Shown here: in pieces, positions 24,898-33,908 of the stretch
How positions within the stretch are numbered: position 1 is the stretch's first letter
How the letters are laid out: each line of letters starts with the position of its first letter
Assembly: GCF_011752525.1 (NCBI RefSeq)
Contig: NZ_VWXI01000001.1
Span: forward strand, 124,001-188,000
Direction: 5' to 3'
From: Pantoea sp. Cy-639
GTDB taxonomy: Bacteria; Pseudomonadota; Gammaproteobacteria; Pseudomonadales; Pseudomonadaceae
DNA length: 64,000 nt
Notes under the pieces: generated by a model
The model's input: only the letters and a program-made list of their open reading frames with translations
What the model was told of the DNA's origin: nothing
The model's database searches: none
Program-made: the position numbers and the translations under genes

Positions 24898-24928
24898 AGG
24901 CTAAGCCTGAAGTCAACTTTAAGGTCAA
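24898..24928 (-). promoter_or_regulatory. MerR-type promoter (19-bp spacer) of the flavin oxidoreductase
   Basis: On the minus strand TTGACC (complement of 24923-24928) and TAGCCT (complement of 24898-24903) are separated by exactly 19 bases. That overlong spacer is the hallmark of promoters twisted into activity by MerR-family activators. The spacer holds a partly symmetric element with CTTAAAGTTGACTTCAGG, reminiscent of the SoxR/NmlR class. It sits about 50 bases before the start codon. No MerR gene is in the window next to it. Confidence 0.5.
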
Positions 24929-25019
24929 GCGGCCAGACGAGACGTACTGCCGGCCAGTACTGCGCAATCTTCGCTATGCTCGATGGCCAACAGGGTTTCG
25001 CTTTTCCAAGGAGCAGGAA

Positions 25020-25229
25020 ATGACTTTCGACTGGCATGCAGGCCCAATCACCCGTGCAACCCGGCTGGACAAGCACTACCGCAATACGCAGAGAGTCCGC
25101 CAGTTCCTGCGCGAGGAGTGCGGCGAGACCTTCAGGTTCGACCGCGCCTTCATGGCCTGGATCAAGCGCGGCGAGGCTTTGACGATGGGCGATGTAGCGG
25201 ATGAATGGCGTCGCCGCCATCTCGCCTGA
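25020..25229 (+). CDS. DUF6434 domain protein, 69 residues
   Basis: A small protein reading [40 protein letters not shown] and [20 protein letters not shown]. This is the complete DUF6434 pattern, a short domain often found next to or fused with SAP-type domains; I recognise it from memory. ATG at 25020 with AAGGAGCAGGAA upstream. Function unknown. After its TGA the same frame stays open for another 30 codons (to 25322) with protein-like sequence, so the gene may once have been longer. Confidence 0.72.
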   Translation: MTFDWHAGPITRATRLDKHYRNTQRVRQFLREECGETFRFDRAFMAWIKRGEALTMGDVADEWRRRHLA

Positions 25230-25453
25230 GCCCGCGCCAAATGGCTGAACTCCTCCAGCGACTGGGCCGAACTGGCGAAACTCGAAGCGAAAGTAATTGG
25301 TACAGAATTGGTACAGGATTAAATTTCGTTCACGTTGCTCCCTTTGGATATAAGGCATTCGACAGCCGTTCGGCCATAATCCAGAATGCATCGGTTTTCT
25401 GGGGGGAAACCCTTGCACAGCCAACGACATACCAACATTTAGTGAGCCTCAAC

Positions 25454-26386
25454 GTGAAAACTTCCCTGTCCATTCTCAGCCTGCTGCTGTTGCTCACAGG
25501 TACCGCGACCCTGCCGTCGACCGCTGCTGCACAGAACCAACCCCCGGCCCAGGCGCAACGCGACCCGAGCAAGTTGCACCTGGCCTCCGGCAGCGCCCTG
25601 CTGATCGACCTGAACACCAACAAGGAACTGTATTCCAACCACGCCGATCGCGTGCGTCCCATCGCCTCGGTGACCAAGCTGATGACCGCCATGGTCGTGC
25701 TCGACGCCAAGCTGCCGATGGACGAGATGCTCACCATGACCATCGCCAACAACCCCGAGATGAAGGGGGTGTATTCACGGGTGCGGCTGGGCAGCGAGCT
25801 GAACCGCCGCGAGACCCTGCTGATCACCCTGATGTCCTCGGAGAACCGCGCCGCCAACACCCTGGCCAACCACTACCCAGGCGGCTACGGCGCCTTCATC
25901 AAGGCCATGAACGCCAAGGCCCGCAGCCTGGGCATGAGCCATACCCGCTACGTCGAGCCGACCGGCCTGTCGACGCAGAACGTCTCCACCGCCCAGGACC
26001 TGGCCAAGCTGCTGCTGGCCTCGCGCAAGTACCCGATGCTCAGCGAACTGTCGACCACCCGCGAGCAGACCGTGGCCTTCCGCAAACCCAACTACACCCT
26101 GGGCTTTCGCAACACCGACCACCTGGTCAACAAGAGCAACTGGGACATCAAGCTGACCAAGACCGGCTTCACCAACGAGGCCGGTCACTGCCTGGTGCTG
26201 CTGACCCGGATGGACAACCGCCCAGTGGCCATGGTGATCCTCGACGCCTATGGCAAGTACACCCACTTCGCCGACGCCAGCCGCCTGCGCCAGTGGCTGG
26301 AAACCGGCAATGCCAAGGCCGCGCCGGCAGTGGCCATGCAGTACAAGAGCGAGCGGCAGAACCGTTCGCGCCTGGCCCAGGACTGA
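25454..26386 (+). CDS. pbpG: D-alanyl-D-alanine endopeptidase (PBP7 type)
   Basis: A 310-residue low-molecular-weight penicillin-binding protein with a signal peptide ([22 protein letters not shown]). The three serine-peptidase motifs are in place: S-x-x-K in [10 protein letters not shown] (about residue 72), S-x-N in [10 protein letters not shown] (about 129) and KTG in [11 protein letters not shown] (about 235). It cleaves DD-crosslinks in peptidoglycan in the periplasm. The GTG start at 25454 (MKTSLSIL) was preferred because it gives a normal signal peptide; the frame is open far upstream, with another GTG at 25442. It ends in a strong terminator. Confidence 0.92.
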   Translation: MKTSLSILSLLLLLTGTATLPSTAAAQNQPPAQAQRDPSKLHLASGSALLIDLNTNKELYSNHADRVRPIASVTKLMTAMVVLDAKLPMDEMLTMTIANNPEMKGVYSRVRLGSELNRRETLLITLMSSENRAANTLANHYPGGYGAFIKAMNAKARSLGMSHTRYVEPTGLSTQNVSTAQDLAKLLLASRKYPMLSELSTTREQTVAFRKPNYTLGFRNTDHLVNKSNWDIKLTKTGFTNEAGHCLVLLTRMDNRPVAMVILDAYGKYTHFADASRLRQWLETGNAKAAPAVAMQYKSERQNRSRLAQD

Positions 26387-26393
26387 AAACGAC

Positions 26394-26423
26394 GAAGCCC
26401 CGCATCAGCGGGGCTTCTTTTTT
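26394..26423. terminator. Rho-independent terminator after pbpG
   Basis: A perfect 10-bp stem GAAGCCCCGC / GCGGGGCTTC with loop ATCA and six Ts. It lies between two convergent genes and could serve both, though the T-run favours the pbpG side. Confidence 0.9.
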
Positions 26424-26455
26424 GTCGCAGTCCTGGCCCGGTGAAGGGCACGGGA

Positions 26456-26890
26456 TCAGGCCTGGGTCGAGACCATGCCACCGGCGCTGCTGCCGCCGGT
26501 CTTGCTCAGCGCCTCGAGCAGTTGCGCGGTGGCAGCCTGGATCTGGCCACTGAGGGTGGCGATGCTCGCCTGCTTGGCCGTGATCAGCGCCAGCTTGGCA
26601 GTATCGTCCATCTTCTGCGAGGCGATCTGCGCCAGTTGCTTCTGCTCTTCGGCCAGTTGCTTCTGCAACTGCTTGATCATCTGGCGCATCTGCTGGATGT
26701 GCGACGGCTCGCTGCTCTCCTGATCACCGCTCTGGGCCTTCTTCGCATCCTCGGTTTTCTTGGCTGCTTCATTCAGGCCGGACATGTCGACGTGCAGAGC
26801 CGCCACGCCAGTCTCGGCCTTCTCGCCCGATGGGGCGGTCGCCGCCAGGCCGCTGGCGACATTGATATTCAGATTGCTGATACCTACCAT
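26456..26890 (-). CDS. Coiled-coil hypothetical protein (FlxA-like)
   Basis: 144 residues. The middle is a long amphipathic helix rich in Gln, Lys and Met (QQMRQMIKQLQKQLAEEQKQLAQIASQK, about residues 65-95), flanked by low-complexity Gly/Ser/Thr sequence. This is the layout of FlxA-like proteins. No signal peptide. The ATG at 26890 is preceded by GGAGGATTAG on the minus strand, a good ribosome site. It is divergent from the pyoverdine gene pvdM; nothing shows it takes part in siderophore synthesis. Confidence 0.6.
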   Translation of the reverse strand: MVGISNLNINVASGLAATAPSGEKAETGVAALHVDMSGLNEAAKKTEDAKKAQSGDQESSEPSHIQQMRQMIKQLQKQLAEEQKQLAQIASQKMDDTAKLALITAKQASIATLSGQIQAATAQLLEALSKTGGSSAGGMVSTQA

Positions 26891-26969
26891 TCTCTAATCC
26901 TCCACGGTGGTTCCTTCCAATGTCCGGGCTATCGGCCAGTCAGTGCCGGACTTGATAGCCGCACATCGA

Positions 26970-26993
26970 TAAATTTGCCCCGTCGCCACTCGT
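26970..26993 (+). promoter_or_regulatory. PvdS-dependent iron-starvation promoter of pvdMNO
   Basis: TAAAT at 26970-26974 and CGT at 26991-26993 with exactly 16 bases between them match the iron-starvation box recognised by the ECF sigma factor PvdS. It lies 73 bases before the pvdM start, with no other gene between. Confidence 0.8.
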
Positions 26994-27065
26994 CCACCTG
27001 ATACCCGAACCCTGCCCCGGCGCGCACCTGCGCCGCCAGGTCGATCCGATCAGCCCTGCAACGAG

Positions 27066-28424
27066 ATGGCAATGACCAAGACCCGTTCCCGCAAAGCCTT
27101 GTACATCGGCCTGCCCCTGGCCCTGGCGGTCGCCCTGGGCAGCGCCGCCGGTGGTTACCTGTACTGGAAGCAAAACGCCGGCTACCCGCGCAAGATCGTC
27201 GAACAGGCCCGGGACCTGCACGAGCACATGCTGTCGTTCGACGGCCACATCACCGTGCCGCTGAGCTTCGGTACCCACGACCGCGAGGCGGACAAGGACG
27301 GCCCGTACCAGTTCGACCTGGTCAAGGCCGGCAAGGGCCGCCTGTCCGGCGCGGCCCTGACCATCCTCGCCTGGCCGGAGATGTGGAACGGCCCCAACGC
27401 CCCGCACAAGCCCACCGCCGGCTTCGTCGACGAGGCGCGCCACCAACAGCAGGTGCGCTACCAGATCATCAGCAACCTGGTGCGCGACTTCCCCAACCAG
27501 GTCGGCATTGCCTACACCCCGGACGACTTCCGCCGCCTCAACGGCGAAGGCAAGTTCGCCGTGTTCATCAGCCTGCTCAACGCCTACCCGCTGGGCGACG
27601 ACCTGTCGCAGCTCGACCTGTGGGCCAGGCGTGGCATGCGCATGTTCGGCTTCAGCTACATCGGCAACAACGACTGGGCCGACTCCTCGCGGCCGATGCC
27701 GTTCTTCAACGACAGCGCCGATGCCCTCGGCGGCCTGGCGCCCATCGGCGAGCAGGCCGTGGCCCGGCTCAACGACCTGGGGGTGATCATCGACGTGTCA
27801 CAGATGTCGACCCTGGCCCTGGAGGATGTGGCGCGCCTGAGCCGCGCACCGATCGTCGCCTCGCACTCGGCGCCGCGCGGTCTGCTGGACATCCGCCGCA
27901 ACCTCGGTGACCACGAGATGAAGTTGATCAAGGACAGCGGCGGGTTGATCCAGGTAGTCGGTTTCAGCGGCTACCTCAAGCGCCCGGCCAAACCGGTGCT
28001 GGACAAGCTCGAGGCCCTGCGCGCGCGTTTCGACCTCGGTCCGCTGAACGACCTGAACTACGCCCTGATGCCGGGCGATCCGGCCATCGCCATCTGGTCG
28101 GAGCAACGCTTCGGCGAGTACGCCAGCAGCCTCTACGGCATCCTCGAGGAAGACCCCAAGGCCACCCTGAAGACCTATGTCGACGCCATCGACTACACGG
28201 TGAAGAAGGTCGGCATCGACCACGTCGGCATCAGCTCCGACTTCAACGAAGGCGGCGGCCTGCAGGGCTGGAAGGACGTCAGCGAGATCCGCAACGTGAC
28301 CGCCGAGCTGCTCACCCGCGGCTACAGCGAAACCGATATCGCCAAGCTCTGGGCCGGCAACTTCCTGCGGGTCTGGGGCCAGGTCCAGCAAGCCGCCCGC
28401 CCCGTCGCCACCACCACCCGCTGA
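27066..28424 (+). CDS. pvdM: PvdM, periplasmic dipeptidase-like pyoverdine maturation protein
   Basis: A 452-residue member of the renal-dipeptidase (M19) family. An N-terminal membrane anchor (about residues 10-31, LYIGLPLALAVALGSAAGGYLYW) exports it. The barrel follows with FDGHITVPLS, VIIDVSQMST, PIVASHSAPRG and VGISSDFNEGG, positions that hold the metal ligands in true dipeptidases. PvdM is required in the periplasm for the PvdP-catalysed oxidation of ferribactin during chromophore formation. It begins the pvdMNO set; the next start is 17 bases after its stop. ATG at 27066, with a second in-frame ATG at 27072. Confidence 0.93.
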   Translation: MAMTKTRSRKALYIGLPLALAVALGSAAGGYLYWKQNAGYPRKIVEQARDLHEHMLSFDGHITVPLSFGTHDREADKDGPYQFDLVKAGKGRLSGAALTILAWPEMWNGPNAPHKPTAGFVDEARHQQQVRYQIISNLVRDFPNQVGIAYTPDDFRRLNGEGKFAVFISLLNAYPLGDDLSQLDLWARRGMRMFGFSYIGNNDWADSSRPMPFFNDSADALGGLAPIGEQAVARLNDLGVIIDVSQMSTLALEDVARLSRAPIVASHSAPRGLLDIRRNLGDHEMKLIKDSGGLIQVVGFSGYLKRPAKPVLDKLEALRARFDLGPLNDLNYALMPGDPAIAIWSEQRFGEYASSLYGILEEDPKATLKTYVDAIDYTVKKVGIDHVGISSDFNEGGGLQGWKDVSEIRNVTAELLTRGYSETDIAKLWAGNFLRVWGQVQQAARPVATTTR

Positions 28425-28441
28425 ACAAGGCCCGTCCGCGC

Positions 28442-29719
28442 ATGAGCAACCGTCGTACCTTTCTCAAGCAGGCCGGGCTGGTCGCCGCCGGCCTGCCACT
28501 GCTGCCCGCCGCCCTGGCCGCCAGCCCCGCGCCCGCGCCACTGAGCGGCGCCGACAAATGGCGCCAGTTGCGCGCGCTGTTCCCGCTGGACCCAGAGGTG
28601 GCGCACTTCGCCAACTTCCTGGTCACCGCCCATCCGCAACCGGTGCAGGCCGCCATCGACCGCCACCGCGCCGATCTCGACCGCAACCCTGCCGCGCTGA
28701 TGGACTGGGAAAGCCAGTACGAATGGCAGCGCGAGGACGAGGTGCGCGACTGGGCCGGGCGCTACCTGGAAGTCGGGCCGCGACAGATCGCCCTGACCGG
28801 CAGCACCACCGAGGGCCTGGCGATGATCTATGGCGGCCTCAAGGTCACCCCCGGCCAGGAGATCCTCACCACCGAGCACGAGCACTACTCGACCCATCGC
28901 ACCCTGGCCTTTCGCACCCGCCGCGAAGGCACCCAGGTGCGCAAGCTGCGCCTGTTCGACAAGCCCTGGGAGGTGTCCACCGACCAGGTGCTGACCACCC
29001 TGGAGCGCAACATCCGCCCACAGACCCGGGTGCTGGGCATGACCTGGGTGCATTCCGGCAGCGGCGTCAAGCTGCCGGTGGGCGAAATCGGCGCGCTAGT
29101 ACGCCGGCACAACCGCGAGCGCAGCGAGGCCGAGCGCATTCTCTACGTGGTCGACGGCGTGCACGGCTTCGGCGTGGAGAACGCGCGCTTCGCCGACTTC
29201 AACTGCGACTACTTCATCGCCGGCACCCACAAGTGGATGTTCGGCCCGCGCGGCACCGGCATCATCTGCGCCGCCTCGGCACGCATGGAACACCTCACGC
29301 CCAGCGTCGCCACCTTCTCCCGCGACGAGGACTTCGCCACCATCATGACCCCCGGTGGCTACCACGCCTTCGAACATCGCTGGGCCCTGGGCGAAGCCTT
29401 CAAGCTGCACCTGGCGCTGGGCAAGGCCGATGTCCAGGCGCGCATCCACCAGCTCAACAGCCTGCTCAAGGCACGCCTGGCCGAGCATCGCCAGGTCGAG
29501 CTGGTGACCCCGAGCAGCCCCGCGTTTTCCGCCGGGTTCACCTTCTTCCGCATCCCCGGCAAGGACGCCGACGCCATCGCCGCGCACCTGGTGCGCCACA
29601 AGGTGATGAGCGACGCCGTGCACCGCGACGTCGGCCCGGTCGTGCGCCTGGCCCCCAGCCTGCTCAACGACGAACAGCAGATCGACCGGGTCATGACCCT
29701 GGTCGCCCAGCAACTCTGA
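28442..29719 (+). CDS. pvdN: PvdN, periplasmic PLP-dependent pyoverdine side-chain modifying enzyme
   Basis: 425 residues, fold-type I PLP enzyme of the NifS/isopenicillin-epimerase kind. The N-terminus is a Tat signal (NRRTFLKQAGLVAAGLPLLP...AALA), so the enzyme goes out folded with its cofactor. The PLP Lys is in GTHKWMFGPRG (about residue 263), with the Asp of YVVDGVHGFG upstream. PvdN converts the glutamate side chain on the chromophore to a succinamide. It lies between pvdM and pvdO with gaps of 17 and 14 bases, hence one operon. Confidence 0.94.
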   Translation: MSNRRTFLKQAGLVAAGLPLLPAALAASPAPAPLSGADKWRQLRALFPLDPEVAHFANFLVTAHPQPVQAAIDRHRADLDRNPAALMDWESQYEWQREDEVRDWAGRYLEVGPRQIALTGSTTEGLAMIYGGLKVTPGQEILTTEHEHYSTHRTLAFRTRREGTQVRKLRLFDKPWEVSTDQVLTTLERNIRPQTRVLGMTWVHSGSGVKLPVGEIGALVRRHNRERSEAERILYVVDGVHGFGVENARFADFNCDYFIAGTHKWMFGPRGTGIICAASARMEHLTPSVATFSRDEDFATIMTPGGYHAFEHRWALGEAFKLHLALGKADVQARIHQLNSLLKARLAEHRQVELVTPSSPAFSAGFTFFRIPGKDADAIAAHLVRHKVMSDAVHRDVGPVVRLAPSLLNDEQQIDRVMTLVAQQL

Positions 29720-29733
29720 ACAAGGTTCCTGCC

Positions 29734-30600
29734 ATGCCAACCACCCTGCCCCGCCTGACCCTGGCCGCCCTGCTGGCCGCCTGTTGCCTGCCTGCGCTCG
29801 CCGCCACCGCCGAGGCCAAGCCCGGCACGGTGTTCCGTGACTGCAAGACGCTCTGCCCGGAACTGGTGGTGCTGCCCGCCGGCACCTTCACCATGGGCAC
29901 CCCGGCCGACGAGATGGGCCGCCAGGACGACGAGGGCCCGCAGCACCCGGTGACTTTCGCCCGGCCGTTCGCCATCGGCCGCTACCCAGTCACCGCCGGC
30001 GAGTGGGCCGCCTACCAGAAGGCGACCGGCACCGTCATCGGCGATGGCGACAACCGCCCCGGCCGGCACTGCAGCAATGGCAAGCCCAGCTACCCGCAAG
30101 GCCCGCGCCAGCCGGCGGTGTGCATGAGCTACCACGACGTGCAGGCCTACGTGGCCTGGCTGTCGAACAAGACCGGCCACCGTTACCGCATGGTCAGCGA
30201 GGCCGAGCGCGAATACGCCGCCCGCGCCGGCAGCACTGGCCTGTTCCCCTTCCCCCTCGACCCCGAGGGCGAGTTCCAGATCAGCCGGCACGCCAACGTC
30301 TACGGGCCCAGGGATGGCTTCAGCTACAGCTCGCCGGTGGGCAGCTTCCCGGCCAACGCCTTCGGCGTCTACGACATGCACGGCAACGTCTACGAATGGG
30401 TCGAGGACTGCTACCACGACAGCTACATCGGCGCGCCGGCCGACGGCAGCGCCTGGCAGCAGGCCAACTGCGAGGTCGTCTCGATCCGCGGCAACGACTG
30501 GGGCGAGGCGCCGATCTTCTCGCGCTCGGGCAACCGCAACAACGCCACCGCCAGCCGCCGCGGCGACTGGCTCGGCTTTCGCGTGGCACGCGAACTCTGA
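29734..30600 (+). CDS. pvdO: PvdO, FGE/sulfatase-modifying-factor-like pyoverdine maturation protein
   Basis: 288 residues with a signal peptide (LTLAALLAACCLPALAATA) and a formylglycine-generating-enzyme-like domain. The domain elements are GTFTMGTPADEMGRQDDEGPQH (in part), PFAIGRYPVTAGEWAAYQ, RYRMVSEAEREYAARAGS and FGVYDMHGNVYEWVEDCY, ending in RRGDWLGFRVAREL. PvdO works in the periplasm on the last oxidation of dihydropyoverdine to pyoverdine. ATG at 29734, 14 bases after pvdN. Last gene of the pvdMNO operon. Confidence 0.93.
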   Translation: MPTTLPRLTLAALLAACCLPALAATAEAKPGTVFRDCKTLCPELVVLPAGTFTMGTPADEMGRQDDEGPQHPVTFARPFAIGRYPVTAGEWAAYQKATGTVIGDGDNRPGRHCSNGKPSYPQGPRQPAVCMSYHDVQAYVAWLSNKTGHRYRMVSEAEREYAARAGSTGLFPFPLDPEGEFQISRHANVYGPRDGFSYSSPVGSFPANAFGVYDMHGNVYEWVEDCYHDSYIGAPADGSAWQQANCEVVSIRGNDWGEAPIFSRSGNRNNATASRRGDWLGFRVAREL

Positions 30601-30614
30601 AGGCCGGGCGGCGG

Positions 30615-30638
30615 TAAATTCCACCCAACGCGGCTCGT
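30615..30638 (+). promoter_or_regulatory. PvdS-dependent iron-starvation promoter of pvdA
   Basis: TAAAT at 30615-30619 and CGT at 30636-30638, 16 bases apart, starting only 15 bases after the pvdO stop and 74 bases upstream of the pvdA start. Motif, spacing and distance are nearly the same as in front of pvdM. Confidence 0.8.
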
Positions 30639-30711
30639 CCTAATCGGTGTACTTGCGCAGGACTCGGGGCGCCTCGGGCGCCCCCACACCATCACCCAAG
30701 GAACCGCACCC

Positions 30712-32049
30712 ATGAGCCAGCACGCTACCTCCGAGACAATCCACGACCTGATCGGCGTAGGCTTCGGCCCCTCCAACCTGGCCCTGGCCATCGCCCTTGA
30801 AGAACTCGCCGAAACCAACGGCCACGCCCTGGACGCGCTGTTCATCGACAAGCAGAGCGACTACCGCTGGCACGGCAACACCCTGGCCACCCAGAGCGAG
30901 CTGCAGATCTCCTTCCTCAAGGACCTGGTCTCGCTGCGCAACCCCACCAGCCCCTACAGCTTCGTCAACTACCTGCACCAGAAGCAGCGCCTGGCCGACT
31001 TCATCAACCTCGGCACCTTCTACCCCTGCCGTCTGGAGTACAACGACTACCTGCGCTGGGCCGCCGAGCACTTCGCCACCCAGGCGGTGTACGGCGAGGA
31101 AGTGCTGCGCATCGAGCCCGAGCTGCGCGACGGCCGCGTCGACCACCTGCGCCTGGTCTCCCGCGATCAACAGGGTCGCGAATACCAGCGCCTGGCCCGT
31201 TCTGTGGTGGTCGGCAGCGGCGGCACGCCGAAGATTCCCGAGGTGTTCTGCCCGTTCAAGGACGATCCACGGGTGTTCCACCACTCCCAGTACCTGAGTG
31301 CCCTCGAACGCCTGCCGTGCACCCAGGGCAAACCGATGCGCATCGCCGTGGTCGGCTCCGGCCAGAGCGCCGCGGAGGCGTTCATCGACCTCAACGACAG
31401 CTTCCCCTCGGTCAAGGTCGACATGATCCTGCGCGCCTCGGCCCTCAAGCCGGCCGACGACAGCCCGTTCGTCAACGAGATCTTCGCCCCCGAATACACC
31501 GACCTGGTGTTCAACCAGCCCCACGCTGCACGGGAAAAGCTCATCGGCGAGTACCACAACACCAACTACTCGGTGGTCGATGTCGACCTGATCGAACGCA
31601 TCTACGGCATCCTCTACCGCCAGAAAGTCGCCCATCAGTACCGCCACACCGTGCTCTGCCGACGCAACATCGAGGCCGTGGCAGATACCGCCGAAGGCAT
31701 CGAGCTGACCCTGCGCGACCTGGCCACCGACGTGCGCCAGACCCACCGCTACGACGCGGTGATCCTCGCCACCGGCTACGAACGCCGCTCCCACCGCGAG
31801 CTGCTGGCACCGCTGCAACAGCATCTGCGCGACTTCGAGGTCGACCGCGACTACCGCGCCCTGGCCACTCCGGAGTTCGGCGCCAGCGTCTACCTGCAAG
31901 GGTTCTGCGAAGCCTCCCACGGCCTGAGCGACACCCTGCTCTCGGTGCTGCCGGTGCGCGCCGCGGAAATCGGCCAGTCGCTGTACCAGGCCCTGGCCAA
32001 GCCACTCGCCCAGCCGTCCTTCGAAGCCGCCGCGCTGTCCCGCGCCTGA
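30712..32049 (+). CDS. pvdA: L-ornithine N5-monooxygenase
   Basis: 445 residues, class B flavin monooxygenase. PvdA hydroxylates ornithine at N5, the first step to the hydroxamate iron ligands of pyoverdine. Motifs: FAD-binding LIGVGFGPSNLALAIALEE (about residues 10-28), the strongly conserved FLKDLVSLRNPTSPYSFVNY, NADPH-binding VVGSGQSAAEAFIDLND (about 212-228) and the C-terminal ATGYERRSHREL (about 353). Identity to P. aeruginosa PvdA is evident over the whole length. It has its own PvdS box. pvdE follows after 14 bases. Confidence 0.96.
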   Translation: MSQHATSETIHDLIGVGFGPSNLALAIALEELAETNGHALDALFIDKQSDYRWHGNTLATQSELQISFLKDLVSLRNPTSPYSFVNYLHQKQRLADFINLGTFYPCRLEYNDYLRWAAEHFATQAVYGEEVLRIEPELRDGRVDHLRLVSRDQQGREYQRLARSVVVGSGGTPKIPEVFCPFKDDPRVFHHSQYLSALERLPCTQGKPMRIAVVGSGQSAAEAFIDLNDSFPSVKVDMILRASALKPADDSPFVNEIFAPEYTDLVFNQPHAAREKLIGEYHNTNYSVVDVDLIERIYGILYRQKVAHQYRHTVLCRRNIEAVADTAEGIELTLRDLATDVRQTHRYDAVILATGYERRSHRELLAPLQQHLRDFEVDRDYRALATPEFGASVYLQGFCEASHGLSDTLLSVLPVRAAEIGQSLYQALAKPLAQPSFEAAALSRA

Positions 32050-32063
32050 AGCAGGAACCGTCC

Positions 32064-33716
32064 ATGTCCAAGCAACCACGCGGGGCGCTGCGCGAGCTGT
32101 GCGCCCTGCTCAAACCCTTCTGGCCGATCGTCGCGCTGTCGATCGGCCTCGGCATGCTCGGTGGCCTCAGCGTCACCGCGCTGCTGGCCACCATCAACAA
32201 CGGCCTGCACGCCGAAGGCGGCCTGAACGGTTCGGTGGTGCTGGCCTTCGCCGGGCTGTGCGTGGTGGCCCTGCTCAGCACCATCTGCTCCGACATCGCC
32301 ACCAACTATGTCGGCCAGCACATCATCGCCCGCCTGCGCCAGAGCCTGGGCGAGAAAGTGCTGTCGGCGCCGATCGAGCAGATCGAGCGCTACCGCAGCC
32401 ATCGCCTGATCCCGGTACTGACCCACGACGTCGACACCATCAGCGACTTCGCCTTCGCCTTCGCGCCCCTGGCCATCTCGCTGACCGTGACCCTCGGCTG
32501 CATGGGCTACCTGGCCCTGCTGTCCTGGCCGATGTTCCTGATCATGCTGGCCGCCATCGCCCTCGGCACGACCATCCAGTACATCGCCCGCGCCCGCGGC
32601 ATCCGCGGCTTCTACCAGGCGCGCGACGCCGAGGACCGGCTGCAGAAGCACTACCACGCCATCGCCGAGGGCGCCAAGGAACTGCGTATCCAGCGCCCGC
32701 GGCGCCAGCGCATGTTCAACCAGGGCATCCGCCACACCGCCGACGAGATCCGCGATATCCAGGTCCGCTCGATCAACACCTTCGTCATCGCCAAGAGCCT
32801 GGGTTCGATGCTGTTCTTCGTGGTCATCGGCCTGGCCCTGGTGCTGCAGTCGCTGTGGCCCAGCGCCAGCCCGGCGGTCACCAGCGGCTTCGTGCTGGTG
32901 CTGCTGTACATGAAGGGCCCGCTGGAACACCTGGTCGGCACCCTGCCGATCGTCAGCCGGGCGCAGATCGCCTTCCGCCGCATCGCCGAACTGTCCGAGC
33001 GCTTTTCCTCGCCCGAGCCGCACCTGCTGCTGGAGGATGCCGGGCCCAACCGCCAGGTGCTGGACCTGCTCGAACTCAAGGATGTCGGCTTCGCCTTCGC
33101 CCCCGCCGAAGGGGTGCAGCCGTTTCGCCTGGGGCCGGTGAACCTGACCTTCAGGCAAGGCGAGATCACTTTCATCGTCGGCGAGAACGGCTGCGGCAAG
33201 ACCACCCTGATTAAGCTGCTGCTCGGCCTGTACGTGCCGCAGCAGGGCGAGGTACGGGTCAACGGCCAGGCCATCGACGCGCGCAACCGCGACGACTACC
33301 GCCAGCTGTTCACCACGGTGTTCGCCGACTACTACCTGTTCGACGACGTGCTGCTCGACGACCGGCAGATCCCCGACAGCGCGCGGCACTATCTCGAGCG
33401 CCTGGAGATCGCCCACAAGGTGGACATCCGCGACGGGCGCTTCACCACCACCGACCTGTCCACCGGGCAACGCAAGCGCCTGGCGCTGGTCAACGCCTGG
33501 CTCGACGAACGCCCGGTGTTGGTGTTCGACGAATGGGCCGCCGACCAGGACCCGACCTTCCGCCGGGTGTTCTACACCGAGCTGCTGCCCGACCTGCAAC
33601 GCCTGGGCAAGACCATCATCGTCATCTCCCACGACGATCGCTATTTCGATGTCGCCGACCAACTGGTGCGCCTTGACGCCGGCCGGGTCCACAGCGAGCG
33701 CGGCGTCGACGCCTGA
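32064..33716 (+). CDS. pvdE: PvdE, ABC exporter of the pyoverdine precursor to the periplasm
   Basis: 550 residues, cyclic-peptide-type ABC exporter with membrane and ATPase parts in one chain. Six membrane helices occupy about residues 1-310. The nucleotide-binding domain has Walker A GENGCGKTT (about 372), signature LSTGQ (about 465), Walker B VLVFDEWAADQD (about 486) and switch His in ISHDDR (about 521). PvdE moves acylated ferribactin across the inner membrane for maturation by PvdN/O/P. ATG at 32064 with GCAGGA upstream. Co-transcribed with pvdA (14-base gap); fpvA follows after 192 bases. Confidence 0.95.
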   Translation: MSKQPRGALRELCALLKPFWPIVALSIGLGMLGGLSVTALLATINNGLHAEGGLNGSVVLAFAGLCVVALLSTICSDIATNYVGQHIIARLRQSLGEKVLSAPIEQIERYRSHRLIPVLTHDVDTISDFAFAFAPLAISLTVTLGCMGYLALLSWPMFLIMLAAIALGTTIQYIARARGIRGFYQARDAEDRLQKHYHAIAEGAKELRIQRPRRQRMFNQGIRHTADEIRDIQVRSINTFVIAKSLGSMLFFVVIGLALVLQSLWPSASPAVTSGFVLVLLYMKGPLEHLVGTLPIVSRAQIAFRRIAELSERFSSPEPHLLLEDAGPNRQVLDLLELKDVGFAFAPAEGVQPFRLGPVNLTFRQGEITFIVGENGCGKTTLIKLLLGLYVPQQGEVRVNGQAIDARNRDDYRQLFTTVFADYYLFDDVLLDDRQIPDSARHYLERLEIAHKVDIRDGRFTTTDLSTGQRKRLALVNAWLDERPVLVFDEWAADQDPTFRRVFYTELLPDLQRLGKTIIVISHDDRYFDVADQLVRLDAGRVHSERGVDA

Positions 33717-33908
33717 AACCTCCCGGGCGGTGCGCCACGCACCGCCCGAACCCACTCCTGCGCCGTGCCAGGCCACCTCGGCAGCCGCCTGCATAACCGC
33801 GAATACAAATCTTTTTGAATAGTTTTTCCGGTTTCCTGGCTGCAGCGCGTCAAATAAAGAGAATAAGAACCAATACCAACAACTAACCCTTCACACAGAG
33901 CGTACGTA

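Noticed and set aside
33810..33880. PvdS or Fur box before fpvA
   Set aside because: CAAAT and AT-rich stretches occur, but none has CGT at 16-17 bases, and no good Fur dyad was found; not strong enough to list.
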